NCBI RefSeq assembly: GCF_035083965.1
Contig: NC_089735.1
Location: 9,140,001-9,204,000, forward strand
Source: Branchiostoma lanceolatum
Taxonomy: Eukaryota > Chordata > Leptocardii > Amphioxiformes > Branchiostomatidae
Reading direction: 5' to 3'
Length of the DNA stretch: 64,000 nucleotides
Shown: positions 34,896 through 48,447 of the stretch, piece by piece
Layout: each line of letters opens with the position of its first letter
Position numbering within the stretch: the stretch's first letter is position 1
Position numbers and translations under genes: made by a program
Notes under the pieces: model-generated
Seen by the model: only the letters and a program-made list of their open reading frames with translations
What the model was told of the DNA's origin: nothing
Database searches by the model: none

Positions 34896-37800
34896 ATGTT
34901 GGGCGGAGCCTGTCGCACCTGTATCCGCCAGCTCGCCCGGCGCCAGGCCGCTACGGGCCCGCTCAGACTGGGGGCGGCCGCCAACATTGCCACGCCAGGC
35001 ATCAGGGTAACGACCCAAAGGTATGACTAGCTCCAGTCAACGGGCACAAAATTTGGGGTGGACCGTTTTCAACACAAAGATATGATGCATCGGACTTTGA
35101 AAATCCAAGTTTTCAAAATGACTAACCCGATTAGCTTGAAAGTTCATATGTGTCAACTTGGTATACGTAGAAGTCATTCTGGAACAAGTTTGAACTGATT
35201 TAATTCCTGTAGACTGTAGCTATATAGTAGAAAATCTGGGTAAGTCCGGTTTGTGTTGGAAATAACAGTTGTTCCAGAATGACTAACCCGGTTGATTTGG
35301 ACACGTGACATGTTCTGAAAACTCCCGAAAACTCCCTCAAACGTACGTTCCTCAACTTTCACCTTGTTAAATCTCATTACGTTTTATATATTCTCTCTGT
35401 CAGTCCGTGTGAGTGAATTACAATGTATGTATCATATATATGTTACATATTGTTGTCTTTTACGTCTCTTTAGATGCATTGGGATGGAGAGTGTTGCGGC
35501 GTTGGGGGTGGGGGCAGCCGTCCTGGGCGGGGTGCTCATGAGAAACCGACCCCGTCCCGTCACGCCACCTTGCGACATCAGCATGCAGTCCCGCGAAGTG
35601 CCTGTAAGTACAACAGCGGGTAACTTGACGAACGTTTTGTTTCAGAATGTGTTTGTTTGGAAAATGTTCCTACAGATAATTAACAAGTACTGCGGGAAGC
35701 AAAAGCGTTTGCCAAAAGTCGTTTGGCCAGGCGAAACGCAAATACAGCGAAAACAACAGCTGATGTGTTTCCATTGATTCCTGTGTGTTAGGGGACTGGG
35801 GGAGGGCGCATCCCGGCTTATTTGGAGGGGGACAAGCTGGTGGAATCTTGCTATGACGGCATGCAGACCCTCCACGATGTCTTCAAGCGGGGAGCAATGG
35901 TTTCAAGTAAGTACATCGATCAATCTTTCAGAATCCACACAAAAAACTTACAACACCAAGCTAATACATTGCAATCAACTCTAATTGTAAGGGGGCTTGC
36001 CCCTCCCTCTTCCTTTGTTTGTGATTATTGGAGACACTTATGACATACTTTTCTCTTAGAAATATATGAAATGAGATGAACTAGCAGTAGATAAGGCCAC
36101 CGAGAGTCTCACCGCGCGAAAATGATTTGGTTCCGTCCTTGGTGCTGAAAGGAGTATCTTCCAATGAACGTCGGAGTTATTTTCAGAGATTTATCATGCA
36201 TTATGTTGACGACGAAGAATGCAGTGGATTTTTTTCTCATTTGTGTTATTAACAATCACGGATTTCAATTTCTTTTGTTTTCTATTTTGTCTACCGTCGG
36301 TTTTAAACCAGGAGAGTGTGTTGAAGTTATGGTAAAATACCAGCATGTACTTCTCTTTTCCACACAGACAATGGTCCGTGTCTGGGGTGGAGGTCGGGAC
36401 CAAACAAGCCTTATGAGTGGGTCACATACAACGAGGTACGTTCAACATACATGTGCAGTACACTTATAAGACTTAGTAGATATTTCCTAATATTTAATAT
36501 TTTCAAATTCTGCCATAACATTTACATTGTACTATAGGCAGTTGGAACATAAATTGCTTTGCTTAAATGTGTGGTAACAGTCTCCATAATCCCTAATTTT
36601 TCTGTTTTCTATATATTTTAGATTTTGTGTATATACCTTCTAAAGGGATTGCAGTTCCAATCTTCAGCTCATGATCATCTAGCTAGTCATTTAAATATCT
36701 GGGCATAACAAAGTATTCTATTGACCATCTTACTGTTTCTTGTAAACATTTTAAGTATTTCTACTTCTGAGTTCTAAATATTCTTGATGTGGAGACTGAA
36801 TGACATGTTTTGTGTTGCTATCAGTCAAGGTTGATTGGGCACTGCAGGATAACTAAAGGTGATTGGTTGGTTGATGAGTTGATTGATTGATTGACAGGTG
36901 CTGGACCGTGCCACCCACTTTGGGTCAGGACTGATCGCCCTGGGATGTAAACCCAACCAGACCAGCTTTGTGGGGATTTTCTCTCAGAACAGAGTCGAGG
37001 TGAGTCAGTGTCCACCTCAATCCATCACCAAAGAAAAACACTTTGTATTCAGAAAGGTATTTTATTTGTGTCTGTGTCTGCATCAGTGCCAAGAACGAGC
37101 AACATGGAATCTTTCTAGCTAATTCAATTTCATCAGAGTAATGCTAGTTCACTATTCTAGATCAGTTAGTCCTATCAGGTTATCTTCTAAGTACGTCCTC
37201 TCTATAAAGTTATCTATCATGCAGTTGATTTACAATATGGACTATATGTATTATATGTGTGTATCATCAAATTGTAAGTGACAAACCTTTGCAAAAATGA
37301 TGTCTGCGAGCTCTACAATGTCAATGAAATCCTAATAGTTCCTGGCTCAAAATGTTCTCTAAATCTAAGTCTACTAACCAGTCTCCATGTCCCGTTGCCA
37401 GTACGTTGTTGCTGACCAGGCGTCCAACATGTTCTCCATGGTGACGGTGCCCATGTACGCCACCCTGGGAAGGAGTGCCCTGAGGTTCATCATCAACCAG
37501 GGTAAGCATGGACCATCCTAAACCAGGGTAATGTTATCATCAACAACCATTGCGAGTTACCATGACAATCTGGGGTCAAGTGTGGCATGACATTTTTGTA
37601 ATCATCTAACAATAAGCAGCACTCGTATATGCATGTATATTCCCCAGCAGTTTCTCTAATACTGTAACTGTAACAACATTACCATCTACCATCCCAACAT
37701 CTGCTTGGAGATTACTTAACAGGACTTCCATAACCTAGCAAAATTTCACTATATGACCATTAGTTAGATTTTTAGATATTTGAGGTAGGTGTGACACCAT

Positions 37801-40800
37801 GTTAGGCATGTGTAAATCATATATCTAGAAAAGTGTCACATCATTAGAGATTAGCTAGTCCACAATCATTCGTGACTTAACATGTACCAACAACAGCCAT
37901 TCTAGGTCATGTTAGCTGCATTTCTTTTGTATGCTCAAGCAAAATGTATTTATCATGTATGCGTAACCATACACATCACCATGTCTGAAGTTACTGTAAA
38001 TTCATTTATGTTCATGGGGACTTCATTTTGTAGTAGGGGAAAGGACTCTTGCAGTGTTATGATACAATGGAGACACATATTCATGGTGTCATGATTTTGC
38101 AACAGAAAGTTTATCATAAAGACCACAAAAATAAAACCATCACAGTCATTACAAGATGTACACTATTTAATTTTGCATCTGTTCAACATGAAGACCACAA
38201 AAGCCATAAATCATTCCAAGATGTACACTATTTTACACAGCCCAACTGGAAACTATCCTCTGTGACGAGGAGTCCAAGGTCATGCTCCTGCTGACCTTCA
38301 TCAGTAACAAACAGGTGTCGACCGTCAAGAGGATCATCACCACGGAGGTCATGGCTGATGAGGTCATCCTCATGGCAGAACGTCATGGCGTACAGATGTT
38401 GGCCTTCAACGAAGTTGTGGTGCGTTTACTGTAGTTTCATTTATTTCTGCAATGATTTAATTTTGAGGTAGGAGTGGAAAGGAAGTTTTTGGGACAACAA
38501 TATTGTATAGCTTATAATTTTATAGGCCGTGTCACAGTTAACAGTGGAGAGGCACCACAAAGATGAAACCACTGCAAACAATTTTTAAGACACACAGTGC
38601 AAACTGTATTGTCATGCTTTTTTTTATTGTATTATCTGTCTTTTAGAACAATACTCATGTGTGATATGTGACAATGGAAGTAGATGTTTTGACACACCAT
38701 ATGTTTATTGAATGTTTCAATTATTTTTGAATACTATCTACATTTTAAATTTACTAGTTCATGAAACTCAGTACTGGTTTCTCTGAACCTTTTAGATTTT
38801 CCATTCATGGATAAAGACAATTGCATGTTTGTAAGGGACAGGTTTCCTTATGGTCAATTTGGTGACTCTCTGTGTTCTATTCTCTTTTAGCGTTTGGGGC
38901 AGCAGCAACCACACGACCAAGTGGTAAGTTTTTGTTTCACGGTCTTGCAGTGGTAGAACAACATTGCCATGTACAAAGAAGACAATGCATTGTCACAATC
39001 ACGTCATGCTAACAGCATTCTCACAAACAGCTCTTTGTTCAATGTAACCATTACTCGAAGATACTTCCTGATATTACACTTTTTAATGCTCTACCATCTT
39101 GATAATATTATAAAGACTATAAAAAGATAAGCTACTCATTCTGACTTTTTGCTTTAGCTACCCAGTCCTGACGACTTGGCTACAATCTACTACACCAGCG
39201 GCACAACAGGTATGAAATATGATCATAGTATTCGTATGTGCAGTGTCTCTTCTTTTACCTTTAAGACTACATTTTCTACCGGTGTCACATTTTTGACAAC
39301 AATAGTATACGTCCGCAACACCAATCACAAGCCATTGGCTACAGGATAATACAAGTCAGAGTATATATAGCGGTGAAAATTATCAATTGGTTTCTGTACA
39401 TTCAGGTGACCCAAAGGGAGCCATGTTAACACATCGGAACCAGATAGCCGAACTGGGAGGTGCTGTGGGGCATTTCCAGGTAAGATACAGCTTCACAAGA
39501 TGTATGGGGTCTTGTATCTTTATCTAATGATAGACTGGTACAGTGGTATCAGAGTCACACAGATCATGTAGGAGAAGCACAATGTCTTTCCAGGTATTGG
39601 TAAATGTCTAAGTGGGTATTTTGTGCATCATATATGGAAAAAAGCCATGCAGACCCCAAAGAATGGCCAAGAAATACACCACAATCTTGAGAAGAAACTG
39701 CTATGCAGCTGAGCTTTGCTAATCTTTTACATTGTACTATTACATTCAACAATATTTTGTCTCGTTCTCAGGACACCATCAAGTTTTGTCCAGAAGATGT
39801 CTACATCTCGTACCTCCCTCTGGCCCATGTGATCGAGAGAATCATGCAGGTATATGAAGCAATGTGCTTTGATACAACTTGTGATTAACTGTCGAGTGCA
39901 ATGTTCTGGTATTCTTTTATGTTAGCATATCTGATTCAATATTCCCTTCAATGACGTTTGGAACTGTACATGGTTTACAACCTATTATTATGATATAGCT
40001 AAGTGGCAAAATGACAAGAAATGGGTTTTTGAAAGCACCAATATCTGAGAAGACCATTTCACGTGCAATAGGAGAATCTGCTTGATTATTCCAAATTCAT
40101 TTACCTTAAGTTTGCTGCTAGGGACTTAATTTCACAGTAAGAAGGGGAAAAGAGTGTGTTTTAAGTTCACTGTTGAAACGACTCAGTCTGTAGTAATACA
40201 AAGGAATAGCCTATTGTGTCATGGTTTTGCGGTGACCTCTTTAGAAAATGAAATCATCGCAAACATCTGATTGTTCACTTTGTCTCCTCCGCAGCTGTAC
40301 CTGTTCACACACGGCGCCAGTATTGGGTTTTTCCGTGGTGATGTGAAGGAGTTGATGAGTGACATCCAGGCTCTCCAGCCCACCTGTATGGCCACTGTGC
40401 CCCGTGTGCTCATCAGGATACATGACGCGGTGAGAGCTTCATTTCAAATCCTTACATATCAATGAGGCATACATCTAATGTGTTTCTTGTATTTTGTATC
40501 TATTGACAATGAAGACGAGTCATTACACTGAGTCAGCCTAGGCAGCTCTTGTTGGTAACGGCTGATCCACAAAATACAGACGGACATACAACTTATATAC
40601 ATAACTTGCAGTAAATTTATTTACACTATACATGGTATAGAATACAATACAATACATAATAATGCAGCTGTACAGAATTGATAACAGATAGAAGTTCTGG
40701 TTGAAAAAAATTCATTTTAGGTCATCCTGGTCTCCCGGTAATCATAGACTTTACCCTATGTGCTCACCAGGATCCATGATGTGGTAAGATTGATAAAAAT

Positions 40801-43800
40801 AAACATAGGATGTCCCTGTAGCTCAATTGGTAGCAGCCTCACAGTTAAACTCCTGGTACCAATTACATGTAGTTGATAACTAGGAGATCTCGGTTCGAAA
40901 CCGGGGAAGGACATCCTGGTTGGAGCTACATTTGTCTTTCGGCAAAGATGTAAAATGGGGGTCCTGTGATCGAGGAGCAAAAAGCTGTTTGAAGTTGCTT
41001 GAAAGATTTTGTAAGTTGAAAACTTCAGAATGCGCTGTGTTATATAGGCCACAGACTGCTACCATTAGAATACAATATTCTGCAGGCAGTAGAAATGCTG
41101 TCTTGGGATTGTCATTTGTCATGTGCATGATTACCATCACAGTAGAGCTTTAGGGAAATCCTTGCTTAGTGTTTTTCTTTGAAACATTTAATCCAACATG
41201 GCATTTTTTTAGGTTATGGCAAAAGTACAGGGGAGTCCTATGAAGAAACGTCTGTTGAAAGCTGCTCTTCAGTCAAAGGAAAAGCAACTGGTGAAGTAAG
41301 CAAATAATGTGACAGTCATATATTTATCTTCTCTATATACTTGCCCATCAATTCATTTTTACTACGATTACTTGTAGATATATGATGAGGAGTCAATAAG
41401 GTTGGCGAATAATTTTCTAAGCACAAGTATTAACAAGTTACAATCAATGTTTGTCTCCTTTATACAACCTCTTGCAGGGGAATCCTCCGAACTGACACCT
41501 TCTGGGACAAGCTGTTGTTGAAGAAAGTACAGGTATGTACCAATGAGGACATGTTTCAAAGACCAGTAATATTAAAAGAGAAAAAAATATAGACTATGAA
41601 AAAAACATCATATTTTCAGTGGAGTGAAGGTTTTATACAATAATACAGATTCAGATGTAACTGCCTTTAACCTTTATAGCACACTGAAGTAGCCGTTTGG
41701 TATCCAATTCCCTACTGGTTAGAGTTAGGCAGCCGAGAGAAGGTTAATTAGATTGTGTAAGATCATCAGATTTTATAAACTCTGTGGTCTTCTTTTCCTC
41801 AGGACCAGCTTGGAGGAAGGGTCAGACTGATGTTCGTGGCAGGGGCTCCGATTTCTGGGAAGATCCTCACCTTCACCAGATGTGCCTTTGGAGCCAGTGT
41901 AAGCAGTTTTCTAAGATTATCAAATAATGGACACAGCATGCAGACACTAGAATTTCAATAAATAAACGGAATTCGATAAGTTAGCATAAATCAGATATGC
42001 AGTCCACTTTTTTAAAAGTACTTGAATCAAATAGTGTACTGCGCTCACATGTAACGACATTGTCACTTGATCAATGGAACAAAATGTGCTACATGTATAT
42101 AGGAATGGCCAGAGTATGATGCCTTGAGGAACCATTTTATCAATGAACATGAATGCAATCAAGCAATCAAGAGAACTTGTCTAAGCACTACTTCAGTGAA
42201 ACACCATGATCATCTCTTAAACTATATGTTAATCAGCCCTGGATTATTAACGTTATGAGAGTAAGTTCTAAAACTTTTGACATAATTTTTGCCATTCCCA
42301 GGTGTTTGAAGGTTATGGCCAGACAGAGGTATCCGGATCAGGTACATTCACCATCCCGGGGGACAACTCAATTGGTAAGTACACTTTAAAGCATAATGTT
42401 TCGGTACAAATCCTGACATCAACAAATACGTCTTTGTGGAGTTCTGGCTGAAAAGTTAAAGTTTCATTTTTGGTCTTCATAGTTTCCCAGTTATCACAGT
42501 CTTTTAAGCCTGACTTTAGCTGTAACCAGTGTACATGATGTTTTGACAGGTCACGTTGGAACACCGCTAGGCTGTAACCTGGTCAAACTGGTGGACGTTC
42601 CTGACATGAACTACTTCACTGAGGACAAACAGGGAGAAGTATGTTCTACATCTTATCATAACAGTAAAAGCATTCTCTAAAATATAAATGATATAATCAT
42701 ACATGTACATGTCAGGTGCTTTATCACTGTCTATTATTAGAGTGCTAATTTAGATCTTCAAAGAGAATTACCACAATATTTTGTAACTCAACTGTGAAGA
42801 ATTAAGATTTGAACTAATGTACAATGCCTTGATCTTGATAAATATTTCAGTCAAGATTATTGATGATAATGCACTCTTATGAAAGGTATTAGCAAACGCT
42901 CTATGTTAGGATTATATTTTATAAATACATTGTATATGCAATAAAATAAGGGACCTAATAGTGTGCAAATCAACCCCAGGTGTGCTTCAAGGGACCAAAC
43001 GTCTTTAAGGGCTACCTTAACGACAAGAAGAACACGGACGAGACCATTGACGGTGATGGCTGGGTGCACTCTGGAGACATCGGCATGTGGTTACCTGTAC
43101 GTACACCTGAGAAACCTCACAGCATCCAAACACGTACATTGTACCTAATGTTAGAAACCAACCTTTGATAATAATATGATGCTTACTTTATCTTTGTTAA
43201 CCACATAAAAATATGCCCTTTAGATCGAAAAAGACATCTGATTATCACTTGATATTAGTTTTTATATTACAGTTGTAGTAGTCTTAAATATCTTGAAATG
43301 TGTCTAGTGTCTTTTAATGTGACCTCTTTCATTTGCAGACAAAATGTTTTCCGCTATCTTTTTGCCTGTTGTAATGTTTTAAATTCAAACACATACAGGT
43401 TTTAGCCTTTACTATATCATTCACAATTTGTGTTTATCCAGAATGGCACTCTGAGAGTGATTGACCGTAAGAAGAGCATCTTCAAGCTGGCACAGGTGGG
43501 ATATTCTGAGTTTTAACTGTGTTAATAACTTTTATTGTGCTTTAAAGGAGTCCTTAACTCCATAGGGGGGAGTTATGTTCCAATAGATGATAATTTTAGG
43601 AAGTAAAAATGAATACTTTTTACAGTATACGATATAGTACCCACTAGTCCCGTGCGCATCAAAAAGCATTCAGTATTGTACCGAATTCCCAGGAGGCCCT
43701 CTATTTTCTGATTAATTAAATAAAACAACCTGAGCCTATGGCCTAATACAATGTGCCTGAAAAGGCCTGACAAAAGTTAGATCACAAAAAGAATGTCATG

Positions 43801-45548
43801 GGGGTTAAGAAAAACTCGTCTTGCTATGTGTTCTTTTGTATCTTATTAACAATTGGCCTTCTTCTTGTGCTTAACCACCCTAATAAATGCCGAAAATATC
43901 CACGATTAATGATGTATGTTTACGCATAGGGAATACATGGGTAGGGTCTGCATGGGTTTAGTGAGTATCATATTGTTTTAGAAAACACACCTTGTAAAAT
44001 TTACCACAAACAGAATTCTGTAAAAAGTCGGCTGATTATGTATTAATTGATACATAATCTAGTGGAAAATAACACCCCCTTCTGGAGCTTAGGACTCCTT
44101 TAAGGTGCTGGTAACAGTTCCAGGGTTAATGTTCTTATACCATTGCAGGGTGAATATGTGGCTCCAGAGAAGATAGAGATGGTATACAACACTTGTCCTC
44201 AGGTGGCACAAAGCTTCGTGTACGGAGACAGTCTGAAGGTAAAGTTATCAATATGACAACTATCAATTGTGTGAATCAATTATAGATTACTGATCATCAA
44301 TATTATTATGATAAGACAAAGGGAATGTATTTTCTTGCTCCTGTCTTTTCTCAAGCTATATTCATGAACTAGAAAAACGGTTAGCTTTGCTTATTTATGA
44401 TGCAACAACAATAGGGAAACACAGTATGTACTTACATTGTTATGCTTCTATCAAATTGCTTCCGGTCATTTTCTTGACAGGGACAACACTATTTTCTCTT
44501 TCAAAACTTGTACAAAAGAGTTTTTTAACAAAAACAACTTTTGATTGACAGGTAATGTTGTTTTCTTGTAACTTTGTTTTCTAGGCAGTTCTGGTGGGAA
44601 TCATTGTGCCAGACCCCGATGTTCTGACATCATGGGCTGCAGCTAAGGGGATCGGTGGCCATGTCGATGCCCTCTGCCAGAATGAGGTAAAACTGCAGGT
44701 CCATGTTAAAACAATACATGTGAATGAATGTATGTTTGTATGAAAAAAATGAAGAAAGAAAAAGTGCAATGGGAACATTGAGGAAACATAGAATCCCTAA
44801 AATTGAAGATATTACAGGATTATAACTGAAGACCAGACTACAAAATGGCCTCCCATTGCTAAGAGGTCGGTAGGAAGTTAGAAGTCTCACATTCAACTTG
44901 AAGTTATAATCATCACATTATGGTCCTCTACAGGAAGTGAAAAGTGCCATCTTCCACAAAATCTGCACCTTGGGTGATCAGGCAGGCCTCATGGGGTTTG
45001 AACAGGTAACGTTTCTTTTTATATGTTTACGACTGTCAATTCCATATTTGATGACATTATTGATTAAGACTACACCAATAAAAACAATGCTAAATTGGGA
45101 TATCAACAGCGAAAGACAGTTTGACAGGAATACCTGCACCTTGGTTCCATGGGGAGAACCAGTCATCGCAAGTCCTATTTTGGTATGAGTAGATCAAATC
45201 TATCGGTCCAGTCTTCTTGTATTTACAGTACAAAACTTATGTGTTTGCCCATTGAGGCTGTTTAGTTGTTATGCGAAAACAAACAAAAGTTGCAACATTT
45301 TTTGACATTACTTTTGTGATTCTGTCAACCAGGTGAAAGACATCTTCCTGTGCCCAGACCAGTTCACCGTTGAGAACGGGCTGGTCACCCCGACCTTCAA
45401 ACTGAAGCGGAGCCAGCTCAAGGACACATTCCAGACACAGATCGCCGACATGTACCAGAGACTGGACCTGGCCAGGGAAAACAACAACGCGGCCAACAAC
45501 ATCAACATGAACATCCCCAACAACGTGGAGCTCAAACAGGGACAGTAG
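34896..45548 (+). CDS. ACSL: Long-chain fatty-acid-CoA ligase (ACSL1/5/6 type)
   Basis: 23 coding exons, 745 residues: 34896-35020, 35474-35603, 35792-35906, 36368-36435, 36898-36999, 37402-37501, 38241-38419, 38891-38923, 39158-39209, 39406-39479, 39772-39849, 40295-40429, 41213-41295, 41478-41532, 41803-41898, 42302-42374, 42550-42638, 42980-43096, 43442-43495, 44149-44238, 44585-44686, 44934-45005, 45333-45548. All borders are GT/AG and the frame closes exactly. The enzyme activates long-chain fatty acids with ATP and CoA at ER or mitochondrial outer membranes. Evidence: Arg-rich N terminus, a hydrophobic segment ([16 protein letters not shown]) and [13 protein letters not shown]. The ATP-binding loop TSGTTGDPKG is at about 297-306, FEGYGQTE at 477-484, and the fatty-acyl-CoA synthetase signature runs from [10 protein letters not shown] (555-564) through [14 protein letters not shown]. 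The C-terminal tail, rich in Asn, is longer than usual. Which vertebrate paralogue is closest was not tested. Low-risk points: the start exon and the 33-bp exon 8. Confidence 0.95.
37693..37713. repeat. Dispersed motif CCAACATCTGCTTGGAGATT (intron 6 of ACSL)
   Basis: One of five copies of the same motif in the window. No surrounding element could be bounded here. Confidence 0.5.
38105..38236 (+). repeat. Short tandem duplication before ACSL exon 7
   Basis: AAGACCACAAAA ... CAAGATGTACACTATTT occurs twice, about 70 bases apart. The second copy runs directly into TTACACAG, the acceptor of exon 7; the first copy lacks the AG. Confidence 0.7.
40807..40917 (+). repeat. tRNA-derived SINE head in ACSL intron 12
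   Basis: A-box TAGCTCAATTGG (40818-40829) and B-box GGTTCGAAACC (40892-40902) are intact, with a T-arm CTCGG/CCGGG. The ends AGGATGTCC and GGACATCCT pair perfectly. The 62-base gap between the boxes, without a normal anticodon arm, argues for a tRNA-derived SINE rather than a tRNA gene. Confidence 0.7.
43546..44099. mobile_element. TTAA-flanked nonautonomous DNA element in ACSL intron 19
   Basis: The element starts AGGAGTCCTTAACTCC and ends GGAGCTTAGGACTCCT, imperfect terminal inverted repeats of about 28 bases. It is bounded on both sides by TTAA (43542-43545 and 44100-44103). TTAA duplication is the hallmark of the piggyBac superfamily. The 554-bp interior has no transposase-like frame. 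Confidence 0.75.
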
Positions 45549-46107
45549 TGGCTGGTGTTTGTTGTTCTTCACATCACGTCATTCTTAAACATACTCCATA
45601 AAACATTTGCTTAGTCAAGTGTACAAATTCTTACCATACCATGTGAAAGGATGGCATTTTGTTACACTAGTGATGTAAAGAACAAAACAAAGGCCACTAG
45701 TACTGTAGTTGGTTATTACTAGTAACTTGTCTCCAAAAAGTTGACTGCCAAGAAGTTGTTTGGAACTCAAACAGGGACAATAGTGGCCTTTGTTTTGTTT
45801 CTTACATCACGGCATTCGTAAATATACTTCACAAAACATTGCTTGGTCAAGCGCACAAAATCTTACCATGCCATGTAAGGATGGTATTTTGTTAGTTGCT
45901 TATCAACTGATCTCCAAAAGGTTGACCATAAAGAAGTTGTTTGGAACTCAAATAGGGACAATAGTTTCCTTCGTTTTGTTGTACTTTACATCACATCATT
46001 CGTAAATATACTTCACAAAACATTGCTTGGTCAAGTGTACAAAATCTTACCATACCATGTGAAAGGATGGTATTTTGTTAGTTGGTTAACTGAACTCCAA
46101 AAAGTTG
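45526..46107 (+). repeat. Tandem triplication that begins in the last ACSL codons
   Basis: The sequence around the stop, GAGCTCAAACAGGGACAGTAG, recurs as GAACTCAAACAGGGACAATAG (stop-equivalent 45781) and GAACTCAAATAGGGACAATAG (45962). Each is followed by similar 3' UTR text (CACATCA, TTCGTAAATATACTTCACA, TTACCATRCCATGT, GGATGGTATTTTGTTA). Spacing is 235 and 181 bases; the first unit has about 50 extra bases. Confidence 0.9.
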
Positions 46108-47817
46108 CGCCTTTGTGCGTTTTATTGTCAATCCTTGAAAGTGTTTGTTTGTGTACATTTAAATATAGTTGACTGTAGCCCTTTATAATACTATACAAGT
46201 GTAGTGATGGTAACGATATGTATTTGAATGTGTGCGTATGTGTTGGTTGAAGCCGGTGTCAGAGTTAGAAATTGGAGGAAGAAGGTATAGTATAAGGGAC
46301 ATTGGGAAAGAGACAAAGGGGAAGTGAGCATAATATCTTTTTGATATGATAAGCGATGGAGCAAGAAGTATATGTGGGATGGATTTCTTAAAAATGTGGT
46401 AAAAACATGGAAAACAGAAGGAGGTGAAGAGGTTTTAGAGTAGCTTGAAAGATGGGAAGATTTTAAGGGGTCTGGATGCGGTTTGTTGCAGATAATTGTG
46501 AGAGAGGAAGAGTATCATTCAACAATGAATGCCGTTTAGTAGGAAGGATTTTTGTTTGTCCAAATGAGATGCTTGCATTGCAAGCAAAATGAGGAGCAGC
46601 AACTGGGCAGGATACTGGACTAAGGGTAACACACTTGTTCTCATGGTAAAAACATCACTTAACAAGGGAAACTTTAATTTTCACAATTATGTTGAGGTGT
46701 ATTTAGACTTGCAAAGTTTCAATGATGTGAATTTTATTTGTGTCTGTACATTGCGAAGTCTTACAGCTTGGGTGCAAGTAGAGTTATATTATGTTACAGT
46801 TACTGAGTTAGAAGTATGTCTAAGCTTGTTTAGTTTTGATATGCATGTACTTACAAACCTGCCTTAACTTTATTCAATGAAGCCATGGAAGTGACCATTA
46901 TCCATAAGTATTGTAAATGCTGCATTATGAAAGATGTAAATGATTTTCCTTGTCAATGTCAGACACTTTGTTTACAGAGAAACTTTGGCACTACAATTTT
47001 TGTCTAGACAGGAATACATGTACACTATTTGATGATGACTAGTGAAAGAAAACAGGTTACAGCTCTGAGCTTGTATTACTGTCGGTTAAGATGGCTAATG
47101 CTAGTAATAGCACCTTTATGATAAGCTCATTTGCATCTATGTAAATATCTTGTGGTTTATTTTAATAAATATCTCTGTATGACTAAAAGAGCAACATTTA
47201 TTGGATGGTCTGATAGACTCACAATTCACTTACAAGTAGCAACACAATGTATAGTTCTATACTCTTTCTAGTCTTTTAAAAAAGATGCTGAGTACATTTT
47301 ACTGTATCATAACTCTCGAGACATTCAACTATTTCTGGATTTAAAACACCTGAGACTGGTTTAACCTGAATTTACAAACCTTTCATAGAGCAAAATTCTC
47401 ATTCTTATATATATATCTTATAGTATCAAAAACTATATACATTTGTTACAGTAGTAGAAATCACATTTCAGAAAAAAATGTTTTGGCACACTTGTGAAAT
47501 GGAAGACTTACAAGCACTATTTGAAATCAACTATCATTAGTGACTCATTATTAAGTTACTAGTATCAATATAACTGTAGATATGCATAGGCTTGTGCTTT
47601 CCTGAAATAATAGCACAGCCTACTAGTTTACTACCACACATTTGGTATGCATGACGAAGGCAAACTATGAAAATTTGGCGCATGGCAAACCCTTATTAAT
47701 TAGATGGTTAAGCCTGATGGAAAGTTCCGACTCCACAAGTGCCAATACTGACATTTATAATTTCTATGTGTGCATCCTTATAAAAATTTGAAGCTGTTAC
47801 AAGCCGTGCCGTGGCCA
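45549..47817. other. ACSL 3' UTR and convergent intergenic region
   Basis: After the stop-region repeats no further exon is evident. TTTATTTTAATAAA at 47156-47169 offers a polyadenylation signal on the plus strand (AATAAA at 47164-47169) and its mirror on the minus strand. If it is the ACSL signal, the 3' UTR is about 1.6 kb. Confidence 0.5.
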
Positions 47818-48383
47818 ACGTACACACGTTTTGATGACCCAATGTCCCATGTACACACATTTTGGCGACTCAGGTCAAATGATGTACACATTTTGATGAC
47901 TCACGGTTCCATGTACATGTATTTTGGTGACCCATGTGCCCATGATCTACACACATTTTGATGACTCAAGGGACCATGTACACACTATTTGATGACCCTG
48001 TGTCCCATACACACACATTGCGATGAGCCAATGGCCCATGTGCACACAGTTTGGTGACCCTAGGGCACATGTGCACACATTTTGGTGACCATTTTGGCCC
48101 ATATGCACACATTTTGATGACCTATGGGCCCATGTACACAACTTTTGGTGACCTGCAGGTAGGTATACACACTGTATGATGACCAACTGGCCCACGTGCA
48201 CACAGTTTGGTGACCCTATGGCATATGTGTACACATTTTGGTGATCAAATTGGCCCATATGCACACATTTTGCTAACCTATTGGCCCATGTGCACAACTT
48301 TTGGTGACCCGCTGGCATGTATACACACTGTATGATGACCAACTGGCCCAAGTGCACACAGTTTGGTGACCTAATGGCCCTTT
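47818..48383. repeat. Degenerate minisatellite, unit about 31 bp
   Basis: Roughly 18 diverged units of the type TTTTGGTGACC, TGGCCCATG, TGCACACA are seen. The unit is not a multiple of three, yet a 136-codon minus-strand frame survives across part of it; its product is purely the repeat and I do not call it a gene. It lies just 3' of the C2orf68 homologue. Confidence 0.9.
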
Positions 48384-48447
48384 TGCACTCCTCTCAGTGG
48401 CCAACGTATGACCTGAGCAACCTACCTTTCAAATATTCACTCAGATG

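Noticed and set aside
40807-40917. Functional tRNA gene
   Set aside because: A and B boxes are good, but the region between them does not fold into an anticodon arm and the acceptor stem is mismatched.
47947-48357. 136-codon minus-strand gene
   Set aside because: The frame is made only of the 31-bp minisatellite.
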